Shown piece after piece: positions 1-8,124 of a stretch of 35,120 bases of DNA. Within the stretch, counting starts at the first letter, position 1; each line of letters begins with the position of its first letter. This DNA is from Candidatus Woesearchaeota archaeon (GTDB taxonomy: Archaea > Nanobdellota > Nanobdellia > Woesearchaeales > GW2011-AR9): assembly GCA_018303285.1 (NCBI GenBank), contig JAGVYL010000009.1, positions 1 to 35,120 on the forward strand, given 5' to 3'. The notes under the pieces were generated by a model, which had not been told where the DNA came from, made no database searches, and saw only the letters and a program-made list of their open reading frames with translations. Position numbers and translations under genes: made by a program.

Positions 1-646
1 CTCCATCCAGAATCCCCACGATATTCTCTAAATCCCGTCTTTCCAACCTAGCCATTAATTTTAATTCTTTTTTATTAATTTTTTCTTGGTCTATTAATTT
101 AAATGCATAGAACTGTTCTAAATCATTGCGATAAACTTTGTAAACAGAACCTCCTTTACCCGTACCAAGTTTACAAACAGCAAAACCATTGAAAACGGGC
201 ACAGTATAACATTCTAATATTTCTGCTAAATCTTTTGTTTCATGGAAAGACATTATTTTCTCCACTGTTATCAATCCATTAACATGCATAAAAGCTATTA
301 CAGAATAATTAGTCGTATGATAACGACCTAGTTCACCAATTTTCAAAGATAATGATCTTCCTATTTCAGTTTCTATTTCCCCTAAACTTTTTAATTTTCC
401 GTCTCTCGTTTTAATATATTCAGACGTTAAATACATAAATAACAGACGAGTAAGAACATCCTGTTTATCTTTGATTTTGGGGGGAATTCCTCTGATTATA
501 GAATCAAATGTCTCTGTTGGATCTTCCGGAACAGCAGAGTTAGCTCCAAAGTTCGGATTAGTACAATCATCTAATGCCTTTTCTGTGTATACGTCAGTTA
601 TGATATTTACTATTTCCTTTTCCGTCAACTTCTCTTCAAGCGCCAT
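1..646 (-). CDS. Protein-kinase-like protein, partial (C-lobe beyond window edge)
   Basis: An open frame on the minus strand starts at ATG 646 (a second ATG lies at 652) and runs off the left edge, so only about 215 residues are visible. The first 145 or so residues match no family I recognise. They are followed by a kinase N-lobe: a glycine-rich loop reading LGTGKGGSVYKV, a beta-3 lysine in YAFKLI, and a helix-C region with ELKLMARLE. It is therefore probably a Ser/Thr kinase-like protein. The start overlaps the last codons of the upstream kinase-like gene by about 10 nt, which implies translational coupling in one operon. Whether the catalytic loop and DFG are intact cannot be seen, and the substrate is unknown. 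Confidence 0.75.
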   Translation of the reverse strand, partial: MALEEKLTEKEIVNIITDVYTEKALDDCTNPNFGANSAVPEDPTETFDSIIRGIPPKIKDKQDVLTRLLFMYLTSEYIKTRDGKLKSLGEIETEIGRSLSLKIGELGRYHTTNYSVIAFMHVNGLITVEKIMSFHETKDLAEILECYTVPVFNGFAVCKLGTGKGGSVYKVYRNDLEQFYAFKLIDQEKINKKELKLMARLERRDLENIVGILDG

Positions 647-2009
647 ATTCATTAAACCTCGCTTCTAAAACTTTGTAATCTTCATCTAGGCCTTCGGAAG
701 TTAGACAAAAGTTAACAATCTCGCACAGGTCTCTGTCTTTAACCGTTTCTTCCACTTTTCTTAAGTAAGGCTGAAGTCTTTCTTCCGGCCGCTCGTAGAT
801 CCAATCTCTCTGGTCTCTGAGCTTATCTGCGTAAGTCGTTCTTTCCATGGATTTTGATTCGGCGAAGATGTGTTCGCCCGTGGCCATCTTGTAGACTACT
901 TGGCCAAGAGAAGTCAGATCATTGGCTCGGTCCCGGTGATGCCAGATGCCGGCCTGACGGAGTTCGAGAAGGCCGTTGAGGATGCCAACGGAATATCGTA
1001 TGGTTCTTTCTTTGGGAAAAGGTTTTACTCTTTCAATAATCTTATGAAGAGAATCTCCCCTGATGTATTCCAATTCAAACACAAATATATTCTTCGAGAA
1101 AGTACTTTGATTTGTATCTACCACGCTTATTAGATTTATGACGTGACTGTTTACGCGGCCATCGGCTGCAAGGGATAATACTTGTGATTCATCTTCGCCG
1201 TTAGCAGTTATTTTGTATGCCCGATGTGTGTGATTATTGAATAAGACTATCCCCGTATACCCCGCATCAACAAAACTATACACTCTTGGATTAAAAGAAA
1301 AGGCAGTTTCCCTATATGAAAATAACTCAAGTATATCAGAATCTTGATTCTGTGTAATCGTATTTGATTCCCCGTTTAATAAATTGGACGAAACATAATC
1401 TGTATTCTGTACAATAGCTTTTAATACTTCTATTAAATTTTTCTTTTGTTGTTCGTTAGAAAATGAATCTGGAAGAATACCAACTTGTTTAAGCGAAGGA
1501 AGATTACAAGATGTAAAAATCTCTGAAGGATAACCTCTCGCTTCTTCCGGGAGCATGTTTTCTCGGATTAAAGAAAACACTTCAAAACCGGGAAACTCAG
1601 GAAGATAAGAATTTGCAGTTTCGGGGGAAATATTTTTACCAAAAAAGGTGAACACTACCTCTGGGTCTTTATGAAGATATTGTTTTATTTGGTGAGGAGT
1701 AATCTTTCGTGCTACGTATTCAGCGATGATCGACCCATGGCTGAGAGGAACTACTTCGCCATAAGACTTCGCAGTTTCATAAGACACTCCACCGAGATAT
1801 AATGGCGCGATATCCCAACCTTCAGCTTCTTTTGGATCAAACTGATTTGCGTATTTTGGAGGGACTGCAGCATCAACTAATTTCTTTACTCCAAACGCAT
1901 CAAATTTTGGATTATACAGTACTGCTTTTTCAAGCGAAACTTTAAATTTATTAAGTTCTTCTAACCGATGAGTATCAACTACCTCTGAATCAATGGTTGG
2001 TTTTAGCAT
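636..2009 (-). CDS. Repeat-containing protein with a deleted kinase domain (pseudokinase)
   Basis: This 457-residue protein has two parts. Residues about 45-185 contain roughly five units of 25-28 residues with a shared pattern like ISPETANSY, VSYETAKSY, ITPHQIKQY and MLPEEARGY, probably a helical repeat scaffold. Residues about 245-457 resemble a protein kinase: a beta-3 lysine in AYKIT, a hinge-like FVFELEYIRGDSL, an AGIWHHRD segment at 353-360, and then helix F NDLTSLGQVVYKMATGEH. The usual catalytic loop (K and N), the DFG and the activation segment between HRD and helix F are absent, so phosphotransfer is unlikely. It probably acts as a scaffold or regulator with the overlapping downstream kinase. 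Candidate TATA boxes lie at 2033-2041 (leaderless spacing) and 2093-2100. Confidence 0.75.
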   Translation of the reverse strand: MLKPTIDSEVVDTHRLEELNKFKVSLEKAVLYNPKFDAFGVKKLVDAAVPPKYANQFDPKEAEGWDIAPLYLGGVSYETAKSYGEVVPLSHGSIIAEYVARKITPHQIKQYLHKDPEVVFTFFGKNISPETANSYLPEFPGFEVFSLIRENMLPEEARGYPSEIFTSCNLPSLKQVGILPDSFSNEQQKKNLIEVLKAIVQNTDYVSSNLLNGESNTITQNQDSDILELFSYRETAFSFNPRVYSFVDAGYTGIVLFNNHTHRAYKITANGEDESQVLSLAADGRVNSHVINLISVVDTNQSTFSKNIFVFELEYIRGDSLHKIIERVKPFPKERTIRYSVGILNGLLELRQAGIWHHRDRANDLTSLGQVVYKMATGEHIFAESKSMERTTYADKLRDQRDWIYERPEERLQPYLRKVEETVKDRDLCEIVNFCLTSEGLDEDYKVLEARFNEYGA

Positions 2010-2032
2010 ATTTAACTACTTGCGTATAACAA

Positions 2033-2100
2033 CTATAAAAACCTTCCGCTAAAATTAGAAGAATTCCGGAAAAGCCGAGAAAAGTAAGATTTGCTTTATA
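2033..2100 (-). promoter_or_regulatory. Promoter region of the kinase-like operon with TTCCGGAA palindrome
   Basis: On the minus strand there is TATAAAGC at 2093-2100 and a second AT box, TTTTTATAG, at 2033-2041. The second is centred 28 nt before ATG 2009, which would give a leaderless transcript. A perfect 8-bp palindrome, TTCCGGAA at 2064-2071, sits about 28 nt downstream of the first box. A CGGAAGG arm (plus strand 2042-2048) can pair with TTTTCCG (plus strand 2067-2073). Which box is used cannot be decided from sequence. Confidence 0.4.
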
Positions 2101-2133
2101 ATCCGCGGACCGAACCACTAGAACTAAACGAAA

Positions 2134-2568
2134 CTAACAGAACTTCTCTTTTTCCAGCTCTTCGATGATCTGGTACTCGTGGAGCTCCTTCAGATTAAAG
2201 CTTTCTTTAAGACCGTCCCTGAAGTCTGTGTATTCCTTGATGTCTTTGCTTATCACTTCGGCCAGGAAATCAAAGCCTCCGTTGATTTCATGCAAAGAAT
2301 TGACTGAATGATGGTTCTGCAGGAACTGCTGCAAAGCTGGTTTCTGCTCCCGGCTCACTTTTAAAGCAAGATGGATGTGATGATGATACCCCAGCTTGGC
2401 AAAGTCCAAGAGAAGAGCTTGTTTTCTGATTACTCCTTCTTTCTGCAAGCGGGTGAGCTTATCATAAACAGTAGATAAAGGAACATTAAGAGCCTGAGAA
2501 ACTGCTCCCAAGCTCAGCCGGGCATCTTTTCTTAGATGAGAAATGATTAAACGCTCTTTTTCATCCAT
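2134..2568 (-). CDS. Lrp/AsnC-family transcriptional regulator
   Basis: This 144-residue protein has the usual length of the Lrp/AsnC family. Residues 1-55 form a winged helix-turn-helix (opening MDEKERLIISHLRKDARLSL, with a recognition region around NVPLSTVYDKLTRL). Residues about 62-140 form the RAM-like effector and oligomerisation domain (HIHLALKVS ... GGFDFLAEVISKDIKEY). Archaeal members bind inverted repeats near promoters as activators or repressors, often sensing amino acids. It starts 18 nt after the NYN gene and is probably co-transcribed with it. The ligand cannot be predicted. Because TTTCCG-type palindromes occur in its own neighbourhood (2064-2071 and 3171-3195), it is one candidate for the protein that binds them; that is inference only. 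Confidence 0.88.
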   Translation of the reverse strand: MDEKERLIISHLRKDARLSLGAVSQALNVPLSTVYDKLTRLQKEGVIRKQALLLDFAKLGYHHHIHLALKVSREQKPALQQFLQNHHSVNSLHEINGGFDFLAEVISKDIKEYTDFRDGLKESFNLKELHEYQIIEELEKEKFC

Positions 2569-2586
2569 CTCGTTTCAATATTTTGT

Positions 2587-3030
2587 TTAATATTCACTGT
2601 ACCTTTCATCTACCGCTTCAAAGAAATCAACTGTATTTCTGAGAGAAGTAGAGTTTCCGTTAGTGGTCAGGCCGATCATCATTGTTTTTTTTCCGTATTC
2701 TTTCACTCTATTGACCACAGGCACGTAATCGCTGTCTCGAGAAGCTATAGCAATCAGATTTATCTGGGGATATCTCGGTGAGCAAGCCACTTCCATGATC
2801 CTGGCCGTCAACGCTGTATCCACATCTTCGGGAGCTTCGATTACCGGCCGAAAGCCGTTATTAAGAGCGGATTCAATCAACGCTGGTGAAGAGTGCTTAT
2901 CCAGATAAACTTCCCGCAGTTCCACTCGGCCATAGCCTTTTGCTTTTTCATAAATTTCTTTAAAATCTGCCCGAAACATGTTGGGGCCATCCATCAACAG
3001 CGCGATTACATAATCAAGATTTTCATCCAT
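2587..3030 (-). CDS. NYN-domain protein (LabA/DUF88-like, TIGR00288 type)
   Basis: This 147-residue protein matches the NYN nuclease-like fold of the PIN superfamily. It has an early LLMDGPNMF motif (Asp14, Asn17), a central acidic segment EDVDTALTARIME, and SRDSDYVPVV, the typical SxDxD strand end. These acidic residues form the predicted metal site, so RNase activity is likely. The archaeal TIGR00288 family has this length and layout, but its substrates are not established. ATG 3030 is preceded at a good distance by a Shine-Dalgarno GGAGGC (plus strand 3036-3041), so this transcript has a leader. It lies upstream of the Lrp gene on the same strand. Confidence 0.85.
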   Translation of the reverse strand: MDENLDYVIALLMDGPNMFRADFKEIYEKAKGYGRVELREVYLDKHSSPALIESALNNGFRPVIEAPEDVDTALTARIMEVACSPRYPQINLIAIASRDSDYVPVVNRVKEYGKKTMMIGLTTNGNSTSLRNTVDFFEAVDERYSEY

Positions 3031-3152
3031 TTTTTGCCTCCAAAAGATGTATGCACCTATCTAATGCTACTCTCTTTTGTAAAAAATCTATACTGCTTCC
3101 TTAAAAAGCATTTTTCCAGATATTTCGAAAAGTTTCCGGCCGAGATTTCTTT

Positions 3153-3195
3153 CTTTATAAACGGATGAAAAATTTCCGAAAGGCTTGCGGAAATT
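3153..3195 (+). promoter_or_regulatory. TATA box and TSS-centred inverted repeat upstream of the decarboxylase
   Basis: A good archaeal TATA box, CTTTATAAA, lies at 3153-3161. An 8-bp perfect inverted repeat, AATTTCCG (3171-3178) and CGGAAATT (3188-3195), is centred at 3183, exactly 26 nt downstream of the TATA centre, where transcription should start. This suggests an operator over the start site, or a hairpin at the very 5' end of the mRNA. A second AT box, GATTAAAAA near 3208-3216, could instead drive a nearly leaderless transcript. Confidence 0.45.
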
Positions 3196-3245
3196 ACGGG
3201 GAAAGGGTGATTAAAAACCCCGCTTAAGAATTCTTGGTGATTCAA

Positions 3246-4966
3246 ATGGAAAACTTTGAAATATTACTCGGTGAATATAGAAACTATTTTTTAGATCCTT
3301 CCGGGTCTAATCTGAAAGAGTTTTTACATTATTCCAATAAAATGCTTACTAAAGTTCTCCAGATGTATACTAAACGGGATGTCAAAGTAAAAATATCTTA
3401 TGTTGGAGAAAGAACTGCAGAGATAAGCATCCATGATAAGACCGACAGTTCTACTATAAAGAAAAAAATCTTTGATGCCGCATTTGAAATGCCAGAGAAC
3501 GGTCATTCTTTAGATGAACTTGTTGATACGTTAGGGGATCTGCTTCAAAGTGAAGTCTGCTTTAACACAAAATTTTTAGGTCAGATGCACCCTCATGACA
3601 GTATTCCTAGTTTCGTAGCAGGTATCACGGCTAAATTTTTGAATGGAAATACTGTAGCTGAGGAGGTTTCTCGAGTAACTACCTATCTAGAAAAACAAGC
3701 TGTTGGTTGGTTGGCTGAAGCGTGTGGTTATAACCCGGATTTAACTTGGTTGGAAGATATCAAATTAGAAGGTAAAATCAAAGAAGTGTTAGATAAAATG
3801 ATTGAACTTCCCTCTTCTTCGGGGAATATCACTTGCGGAGGAACTACTGCAAATTTTGCTGCGTTGTTAGTAGCAAGAAATAAGGCGTTTATGGAAGATA
3901 TTTACTGGCGAAAAGAGGGTGTAGCAGAAGCAGGACTAACAAAAAAAGAAGACTGCGTAGTATTTGGATCTGAATATTCCCATTACTCTATAGAAAAACT
4001 CTGTGGATATGCTGGTATCGGCTCAAAAAAATTCATTAAAGTTAATACTACTGATAAAAAAGTAGATGCTCGGGATACTCGCCCCGGTTCATTAAAGCAG
4101 ATGATGTGGCAGGCGGCCAAGGAGGGAAAAAAAGTATTGCAGTTGCTGGAACTACAGAAACCGGGAATATTGATGATTTAGAGGGGATTGCTAACTTATT
4201 AGATGAATTTGAAAACGAATTTGAGTATCGACCTCATTTTCATGTTGATGCGGCACATGGGGGGGGATTTGTATTTCATGACTTGTACAGCCCAAAGAAG
4301 AATGGATTATTAAAAGGTATAAATCGAGCAGATTCTATAACTGTTGATCCTCACAAAATGCTGTATACTCATTACAACGCAGGATGCATTCTTTTTAAAA
4401 ATAAGCAGGATCATTATTTGTTGAAGCAAACTGCAGATTATTTGTTCAAAAATGATGGAAGTTGTAACTTAGGGCAATTTAGAGTGGAAGGGTCGATGGG
4501 TTTAGAAGGAGCTATACAAACGTGGGCCAGCTTATTCTGTTTAGGTAAAAAAGGATATCAGACTATTCTCCAACACGTATTAGATCTCACCGAGTACTTA
4601 GAAGGAAAAATAAAAGCTACAACCTGCTTTGAGGTTTTGCACAAGAGAGAGATGAATATACTTTGTTTTAGATATTATAACCCAGAATTCAGCGAAGAAG
4701 TAAACAATGAGATAAACAAGGAAGCTCAGAAACGCATGTACGATACAGGCAAGGCTTACATATCTAATGAAAATCAACTGCATACTATCGCAGGAGAAAA
4801 AAAGAAAATTGAAGTTTTTAGAGCTATACCCATGCATCCATGGACAAAAAGAGAGGACATTGATTTTGCGTTTGAAGAAGTTAATAACGCAATTTGTAGT
4901 ACCTTATCTGATAGAGAGAAATACTTTCAAAGATCGATTGCTAGTATAAAAAACGGAGGGGCTTGA
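3246..4966 (+). CDS. PLP-dependent group II (aromatic/glutamate-type) decarboxylase, with -1 frameshift
   Basis: Two overlapping frames (3246-4181 and 4106-4966) together encode one group II PLP-dependent decarboxylase of about 573 residues. The first frame carries GQMHPHDSIPSF, the SGNITCGGTTANFAALLVAR cofactor region and SEYSHYSIEK. The second carries AGTTETGNIDD, HVDAAHGG and the PLP lysine in VDPHKM. The frames join without loss at an A7 run (4127-4133): reading GGA AAA AAA then stepping back one base gives ...KEGKK-SIAVAG, as expected for the family. ATG 3246 is chosen; TTG 3234 and GTG 3237 are in-frame alternatives. The stop at 4966 lies just before TyrRS. Tyrosine is the favoured substrate from context only; glutamate or another amino acid remains possible. 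It may be a sequencing error, a pseudogene or a real recoding site. Confidence 0.8.
4127..4133 (+). other. In-phase A AAA AAA slippery heptamer at the frame change
   Basis: The seven adenines fall in the 0 frame as GGA AAA AAA, which is the X XXY YYZ arrangement needed for -1 ribosomal slippage. Transcriptional slippage adding one A, or an undercalled A8 homopolymer, would restore the frame equally well. I see no obvious strong stem just downstream. Confidence 0.6.
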
Positions 4967-4968
4967 AA

Positions 4969-6189
4969 ATGGTCTTATCATACAATGAGATAGAACGTCG
5001 GATTAAATACCTGGGCCGAGGAGCATTTCAAATAATTGAACGGGATGAGTTAGCTTGGAAGATAGAAAAAGCGGACAGGGAAGGTCGATCGTTAATAGTT
5101 AAACTGGGAGTTGATCCTACTGCTCCAGATTTACATCTTGGCCATACTGTACCGTTAATGAAGCTGAAGCACTTCCAAGATTTGGGATATTCAGTAGACT
5201 TCTTGATTGGAGATTTTACTGCTTGCATTGGCGATCCAAGCGGCCGATCTTCTGCTAGAAAACCTATGACCGAAGAAGAAGTATTGAGCAATGCCGAGCA
5301 ATACAAACGGCAAATTTTTAAAATCCTCAATCCGGAATTGACTAACATTGTTTACAACAGCCATTGGCTTGGCCAAATGAAAGTTGATGATTTTATTCGT
5401 GTTTTGGGCAAAGGAACAGTCAATGAGATGAGCAAACGAAGCGGAGTGGCGGACCGCTTAGAAAAAAAGAATCCGGTTTCAGTAGCGGAATTTGTTTATC
5501 CTTTTTTACAAGCATACGACTCGGTGGAGATGAAAGCTGATGTAGAGATTGGTGGAGAAGATCAGTATTTCAACTTTGTCTTTACACGGGAGATGCAACG
5601 GCTTTATGGTCAAGAGCCCCAGGTTTGCATGACTCTTCCCCTGCTAATCGGTACAGACGGCATTGAAAAGATGAGCAAGAGCTTGAATAATCACATTGGA
5701 ATTGAAGAAAGCCCTTCAGAAATGTATCGCAAGGTTATGTCTATTGATGATAATCTTATTATTAAATATTTTGATCTTTTGACCCGAGTACCTTTTGAAG
5801 AAGTTTCTGATATGGAATCTGGTTTGCTTAAAGGAGAAAAACATCCTCGTGATTTAAAGGCAAGGTTGTCAGAAGAGATCGTTACTCAGTATCACAGTCG
5901 AGAAGAGGCGATTAAAGTAGCAGGAGAATTTGATGCAGTCTACAAACATCACCAATTACCTGAAGAGATGGAAGAAATATGTGTTAAATATGAAGACGGC
6001 ATTGATCTTCGACAGCTCCTTTTGGATATAGGAATGACAAAATCGCGCAGCAATGCTAAGCATCTAATCCTGCAGGGAGGAGTAAGAATTGACGGAGAGG
6101 AAATTCGCGATCCTCTTTACAAAGTGAATACCACTGATGGAATGATAGTTAATGTAGGAAAAATAAAATACAAAAGATTACGATGTTAG
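4969..6189 (+). CDS. tyrS: Tyrosyl-tRNA synthetase, bacterial type with S4 domain
   Basis: This enzyme attaches tyrosine to tRNA-Tyr. It is a class I synthetase of about 406 residues with bacterial rather than archaeal architecture: HLGH (the HIGH motif) near residue 56, GDFTACIGDPSGRS, a tyrosine-site region FVYPFLQAYDSVEM, GGEDQYFN, KMSKS near 234, and a C-terminal S4 RNA-binding domain (about 340-395, TKSRSNAKHLILQGGVRIDG). Archaeal TyrRS is shorter and lacks S4. ATG 4969 is chosen because GGAGGGG at 4955-4961 is ideally spaced for it; TTG 4963 is in frame but too close. It immediately follows the decarboxylase, a pairing also found in bacterial tyrosine decarboxylation operons. Transfer from bacteria is likely. 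Confidence 0.95.
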   Translation: MVLSYNEIERRIKYLGRGAFQIIERDELAWKIEKADREGRSLIVKLGVDPTAPDLHLGHTVPLMKLKHFQDLGYSVDFLIGDFTACIGDPSGRSSARKPMTEEEVLSNAEQYKRQIFKILNPELTNIVYNSHWLGQMKVDDFIRVLGKGTVNEMSKRSGVADRLEKKNPVSVAEFVYPFLQAYDSVEMKADVEIGGEDQYFNFVFTREMQRLYGQEPQVCMTLPLLIGTDGIEKMSKSLNNHIGIEESPSEMYRKVMSIDDNLIIKYFDLLTRVPFEEVSDMESGLLKGEKHPRDLKARLSEEIVTQYHSREEAIKVAGEFDAVYKHHQLPEEMEEICVKYEDGIDLRQLLLDIGMTKSRSNAKHLILQGGVRIDGEEIRDPLYKVNTTDGMIVNVGKIKYKRLRC

Positions 6190-6198
6190 CAACCAAAG

Positions 6199-6762
6199 AT
6201 GCGAATAACAACAAGAGAGACCAATAAGAATCTTTTTTTTGTTACATTTGTAAAAGACCAGTTTAAACTAGAACGATACGACCAGGTTTATGACCTTTGC
6301 TGCGGATTAGGCTTAAGTGGAATTTATTTTTATAAACTTGGTAAAAAAGTGATTGCCTTGGATAATCAAGAGAATACCCGTCGGACAATATTATTAAACG
6401 CTGTCGGTGAAGATTATCGGTTTAGTAATCAAGATATTTGGAAGTTGGATAACCTTTATTCGAATTCGTTGATTTTATCGATTCATGCTTGTGGAAATTT
6501 AACTGACCGGGTCATTGAATTAAGCATGGCTTCAAAAAATGATTTTGCAGTGATGAGTTGTTGCCACGGAGACAAAATATACTTCACACCTCAAGAATTA
6601 CCTTCAAACAAGATAGTCGAAGAACGAGGGAGAGATTATTATCAAGATATGTTAAGATTACAGTTTATTAGAGAACGGGATTACATTGCGGGGATTTATG
6701 AAATTCCTGCAGAAATAACCCCCAAAAATAGAATTATCTGGGGGGTTAATAACTCTTCTTGA
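6199..6762 (+). CDS. SAM-dependent methyltransferase-like protein (Methyltransf_32 type)
   Basis: This 187-residue protein looks like a Rossmann-fold methyltransferase. Motif I reads VYDLCCGLGLSGIYF (about residues 30-45), followed by an acidic strand end VIALDNQ. A segment SIHACGNLTDRVIEL then VMSCCHG resembles the Methyltransf_32 family (METTL25/GSTCD-like), in which HACG...LTD and a CC pair are characteristic. The substrate is unknown and RNA is only a guess. It starts 9 nt after tyrS on the same strand, so it is probably co-transcribed with it. The 3' end of the gene contains an inverted repeat that may be part of a terminator. Confidence 0.65.
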   Translation: MRITTRETNKNLFFVTFVKDQFKLERYDQVYDLCCGLGLSGIYFYKLGKKVIALDNQENTRRTILLNAVGEDYRFSNQDIWKLDNLYSNSLILSIHACGNLTDRVIELSMASKNDFAVMSCCHGDKIYFTPQELPSNKIVEERGRDYYQDMLRLQFIRERDYIAGIYEIPAEITPKNRIIWGVNNSS

Positions 6763-6767
6763 GAAGA
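6717..6767 (+). terminator. Possible terminator hairpins at the end of the plus-strand operon
   Basis: AACCCCC (6717-6723) and GGGGGTT (6741-6747) form a 7-bp stem inside the last codons of the methyltransferase-like gene. TCTTCT-TG-AGAAGA (6754-6767) forms a second small stem across the stop codon. They lie between convergent genes (the next ends at 6803). There is no long U tract, so the call is weak. Confidence 0.3.
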
Positions 6768-6802
6768 TAGCGCAATACTGTCGATAGTACAAAGTGCATC
6801 TT

Positions 6803-7330
6803 CTAATTAATAACAAGACTTATTGCTGTTTCCACCGCTTCTTCGGGAGTGTTTACTGCCACACATTTTAATCGTTTCCGTTCATCAATAAATTCGCCCG
6901 CAAGTTTTTCACTCCAGCCTCCGAATCCAGTTATGCACACTATGGGTATATTTGCTTGATAAGCCATGGCCATTTCCGTCAACGTTCCAGAACCTCCACT
7001 GATTGCAATAATAACATCGCAACTATTTACAAGTACAAATTCTCTTCCTCCGCCTCGCTCAAGTCCGGTTCTTATGATTACATCTGTTGTTTCAGGATTA
7101 AAAATGTCCCTGCTTCTACCATAAGTAACACCGATGGTCATTCCTTCATATTTCTTTGCACCTCGAGCTGCTGCAGTAGATAACGAATCGTAATCTTTCT
7201 CTGCACCATAAACAAGTATATGGCCGTTCTTTGCAATTAATTCACCGATTTTTTCCGCTACTTTTTCCATCTCCTGAGAATATTCTAAATCTGCTGCAGA
7301 GCCCATGACTCCTATTTGAAGTGTTTTCAT
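6803..7330 (-). CDS. LOG/SLOG-family Rossmann protein (TIGR00725 type, possible nucleotide phosphoribohydrolase)
   Basis: This 175-residue protein has a LOG/SLOG fold: an N-terminal IGVMGSAAD strand-loop, a nucleotide-binding YGAEKDYDSLSTAAARGA region, GGGREFVLVNSCDVIIAI, and GGSGTLTEMAMAY (about 114-126), equivalent to the PGGxGTxxE signature of LOG phosphoribohydrolases. LOG enzymes split nucleoside 5'-monophosphates into base and ribose 5-phosphate, but SLOG relatives can also bind nucleotide ligands as sensors. The TIGR00725 branch has no settled role. It is the last gene of a five-gene minus-strand operon and its ATG overlaps the stop of the PfkB kinase by 4 bp, so a function in the same nucleotide pathway is likely. 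Confidence 0.82.
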   Translation of the reverse strand: MKTLQIGVMGSAADLEYSQEMEKVAEKIGELIAKNGHILVYGAEKDYDSLSTAAARGAKKYEGMTIGVTYGRSRDIFNPETTDVIIRTGLERGGGREFVLVNSCDVIIAISGGSGTLTEMAMAYQANIPIVCITGFGGWSEKLAGEFIDERKRLKCVAVNTPEEAVETAISLVIN

Positions 7331-8124
7331 TTTTTTCCCTCTAAAAAATCTGAAGTGTAATCCAAAGCAAATCTCATTGACTCAGTTACATCTTTAGTCT
7401 TATTAAATGTTACTAAAAAAGATGCGAAAAAAGTATCTCCCGCTCCAACAGTGTTGGTGATAATAGTTTTTCTTGGAGTGAACTTGAAGATTTTATTTTC
7501 GCTGATAATCGCAGCCCCTTTTCCTCCCAGAGTTATTATAACAATTTTTGGACCTATCTCCACAAACCTTTTCAATTTTTCCTCTACACTTAAACCGGGA
7601 AATATTATATCTGATTCAACTTCATTAAGTTTTAGTATGTCAATATGTTTTAACAATCCGTCTAAATTTTCTGGTTTCTTCTTCCAACTTTCTTTTAAGA
7701 ATTTCTTGTTTTTGTCACGCATAAATCCCTGCAGGTCTAATGCAAGAACTGATTTTTTTTCAAACATTGAAGGCTGGACCTCATCAAAGAGAGGTGACAA
7801 GAATAAAATATCTGGAGCTAATAACTCTTTAGGTACTAAGGTTATATCCAATTCTGTATTTCGACTAATTATTGCGCAGCTTATATCTTCCTCTTCTTTG
7901 ATGTGCAAAGTAGTTGTCTCGTCACATATTTGCAATCCTCTACAGTCAAACAGTTCTTTGTTTTCTTTAAGCTCAATCGTTCCTATCTTTGAAACTATCC
8001 CATAATTCAGATTTAGATTTTTACAGACTTTACTGAAGAAAAACGGAGCTCCACCGAGTTTTATTTCTTTCTTGCCTCCAAGTTCCAGTATATCTCTAGT
8101 TATTGTTCCAAAACAAGTTATCAT
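7327..8124 (-). CDS. PfkB-family sugar/nucleoside kinase
   Basis: This 265-residue ribokinase-fold protein has an N-terminal substrate lid region with LGGAPFFFSKVCKNL (the GG pair of PfkB signature 1), LNEVE at 166-170, ITLGGKGAAII near 198-208, and TNTVGAGDTFFASF near 223-236, whose GAGD holds the catalytic Asp230. The residue before TVGAGD is Asn where many members have Asp. Family members phosphorylate ribose, nucleosides, fructose phosphates or related sugars using ATP; the exact substrate cannot be read. It overlaps the HAD gene and the LOG-like gene by 4 bp on either side, and its position between them argues for a nucleoside or ribose-derived substrate (inference). Confidence 0.88.
   Translation of the reverse strand: MITCFGTITRDILELGGKKEIKLGGAPFFFSKVCKNLNLNYGIVSKIGTIELKENKELFDCRGLQICDETTTLHIKEEEDISCAIISRNTELDITLVPKELLAPDILFLSPLFDEVQPSMFEKKSVLALDLQGFMRDKNKKFLKESWKKKPENLDGLLKHIDILKLNEVESDIIFPGLSVEEKLKRFVEIGPKIVIITLGGKGAAIISENKIFKFTPRKTIITNTVGAGDTFFASFLVTFNKTKDVTESMRFALDYTSDFLEGKK

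Noticed and set aside
870-1133. Plus-strand 87-codon frame opposite the kinase-like gene
   Set aside because: It is antisense to a well-supported protein, and its translation has no domain character.
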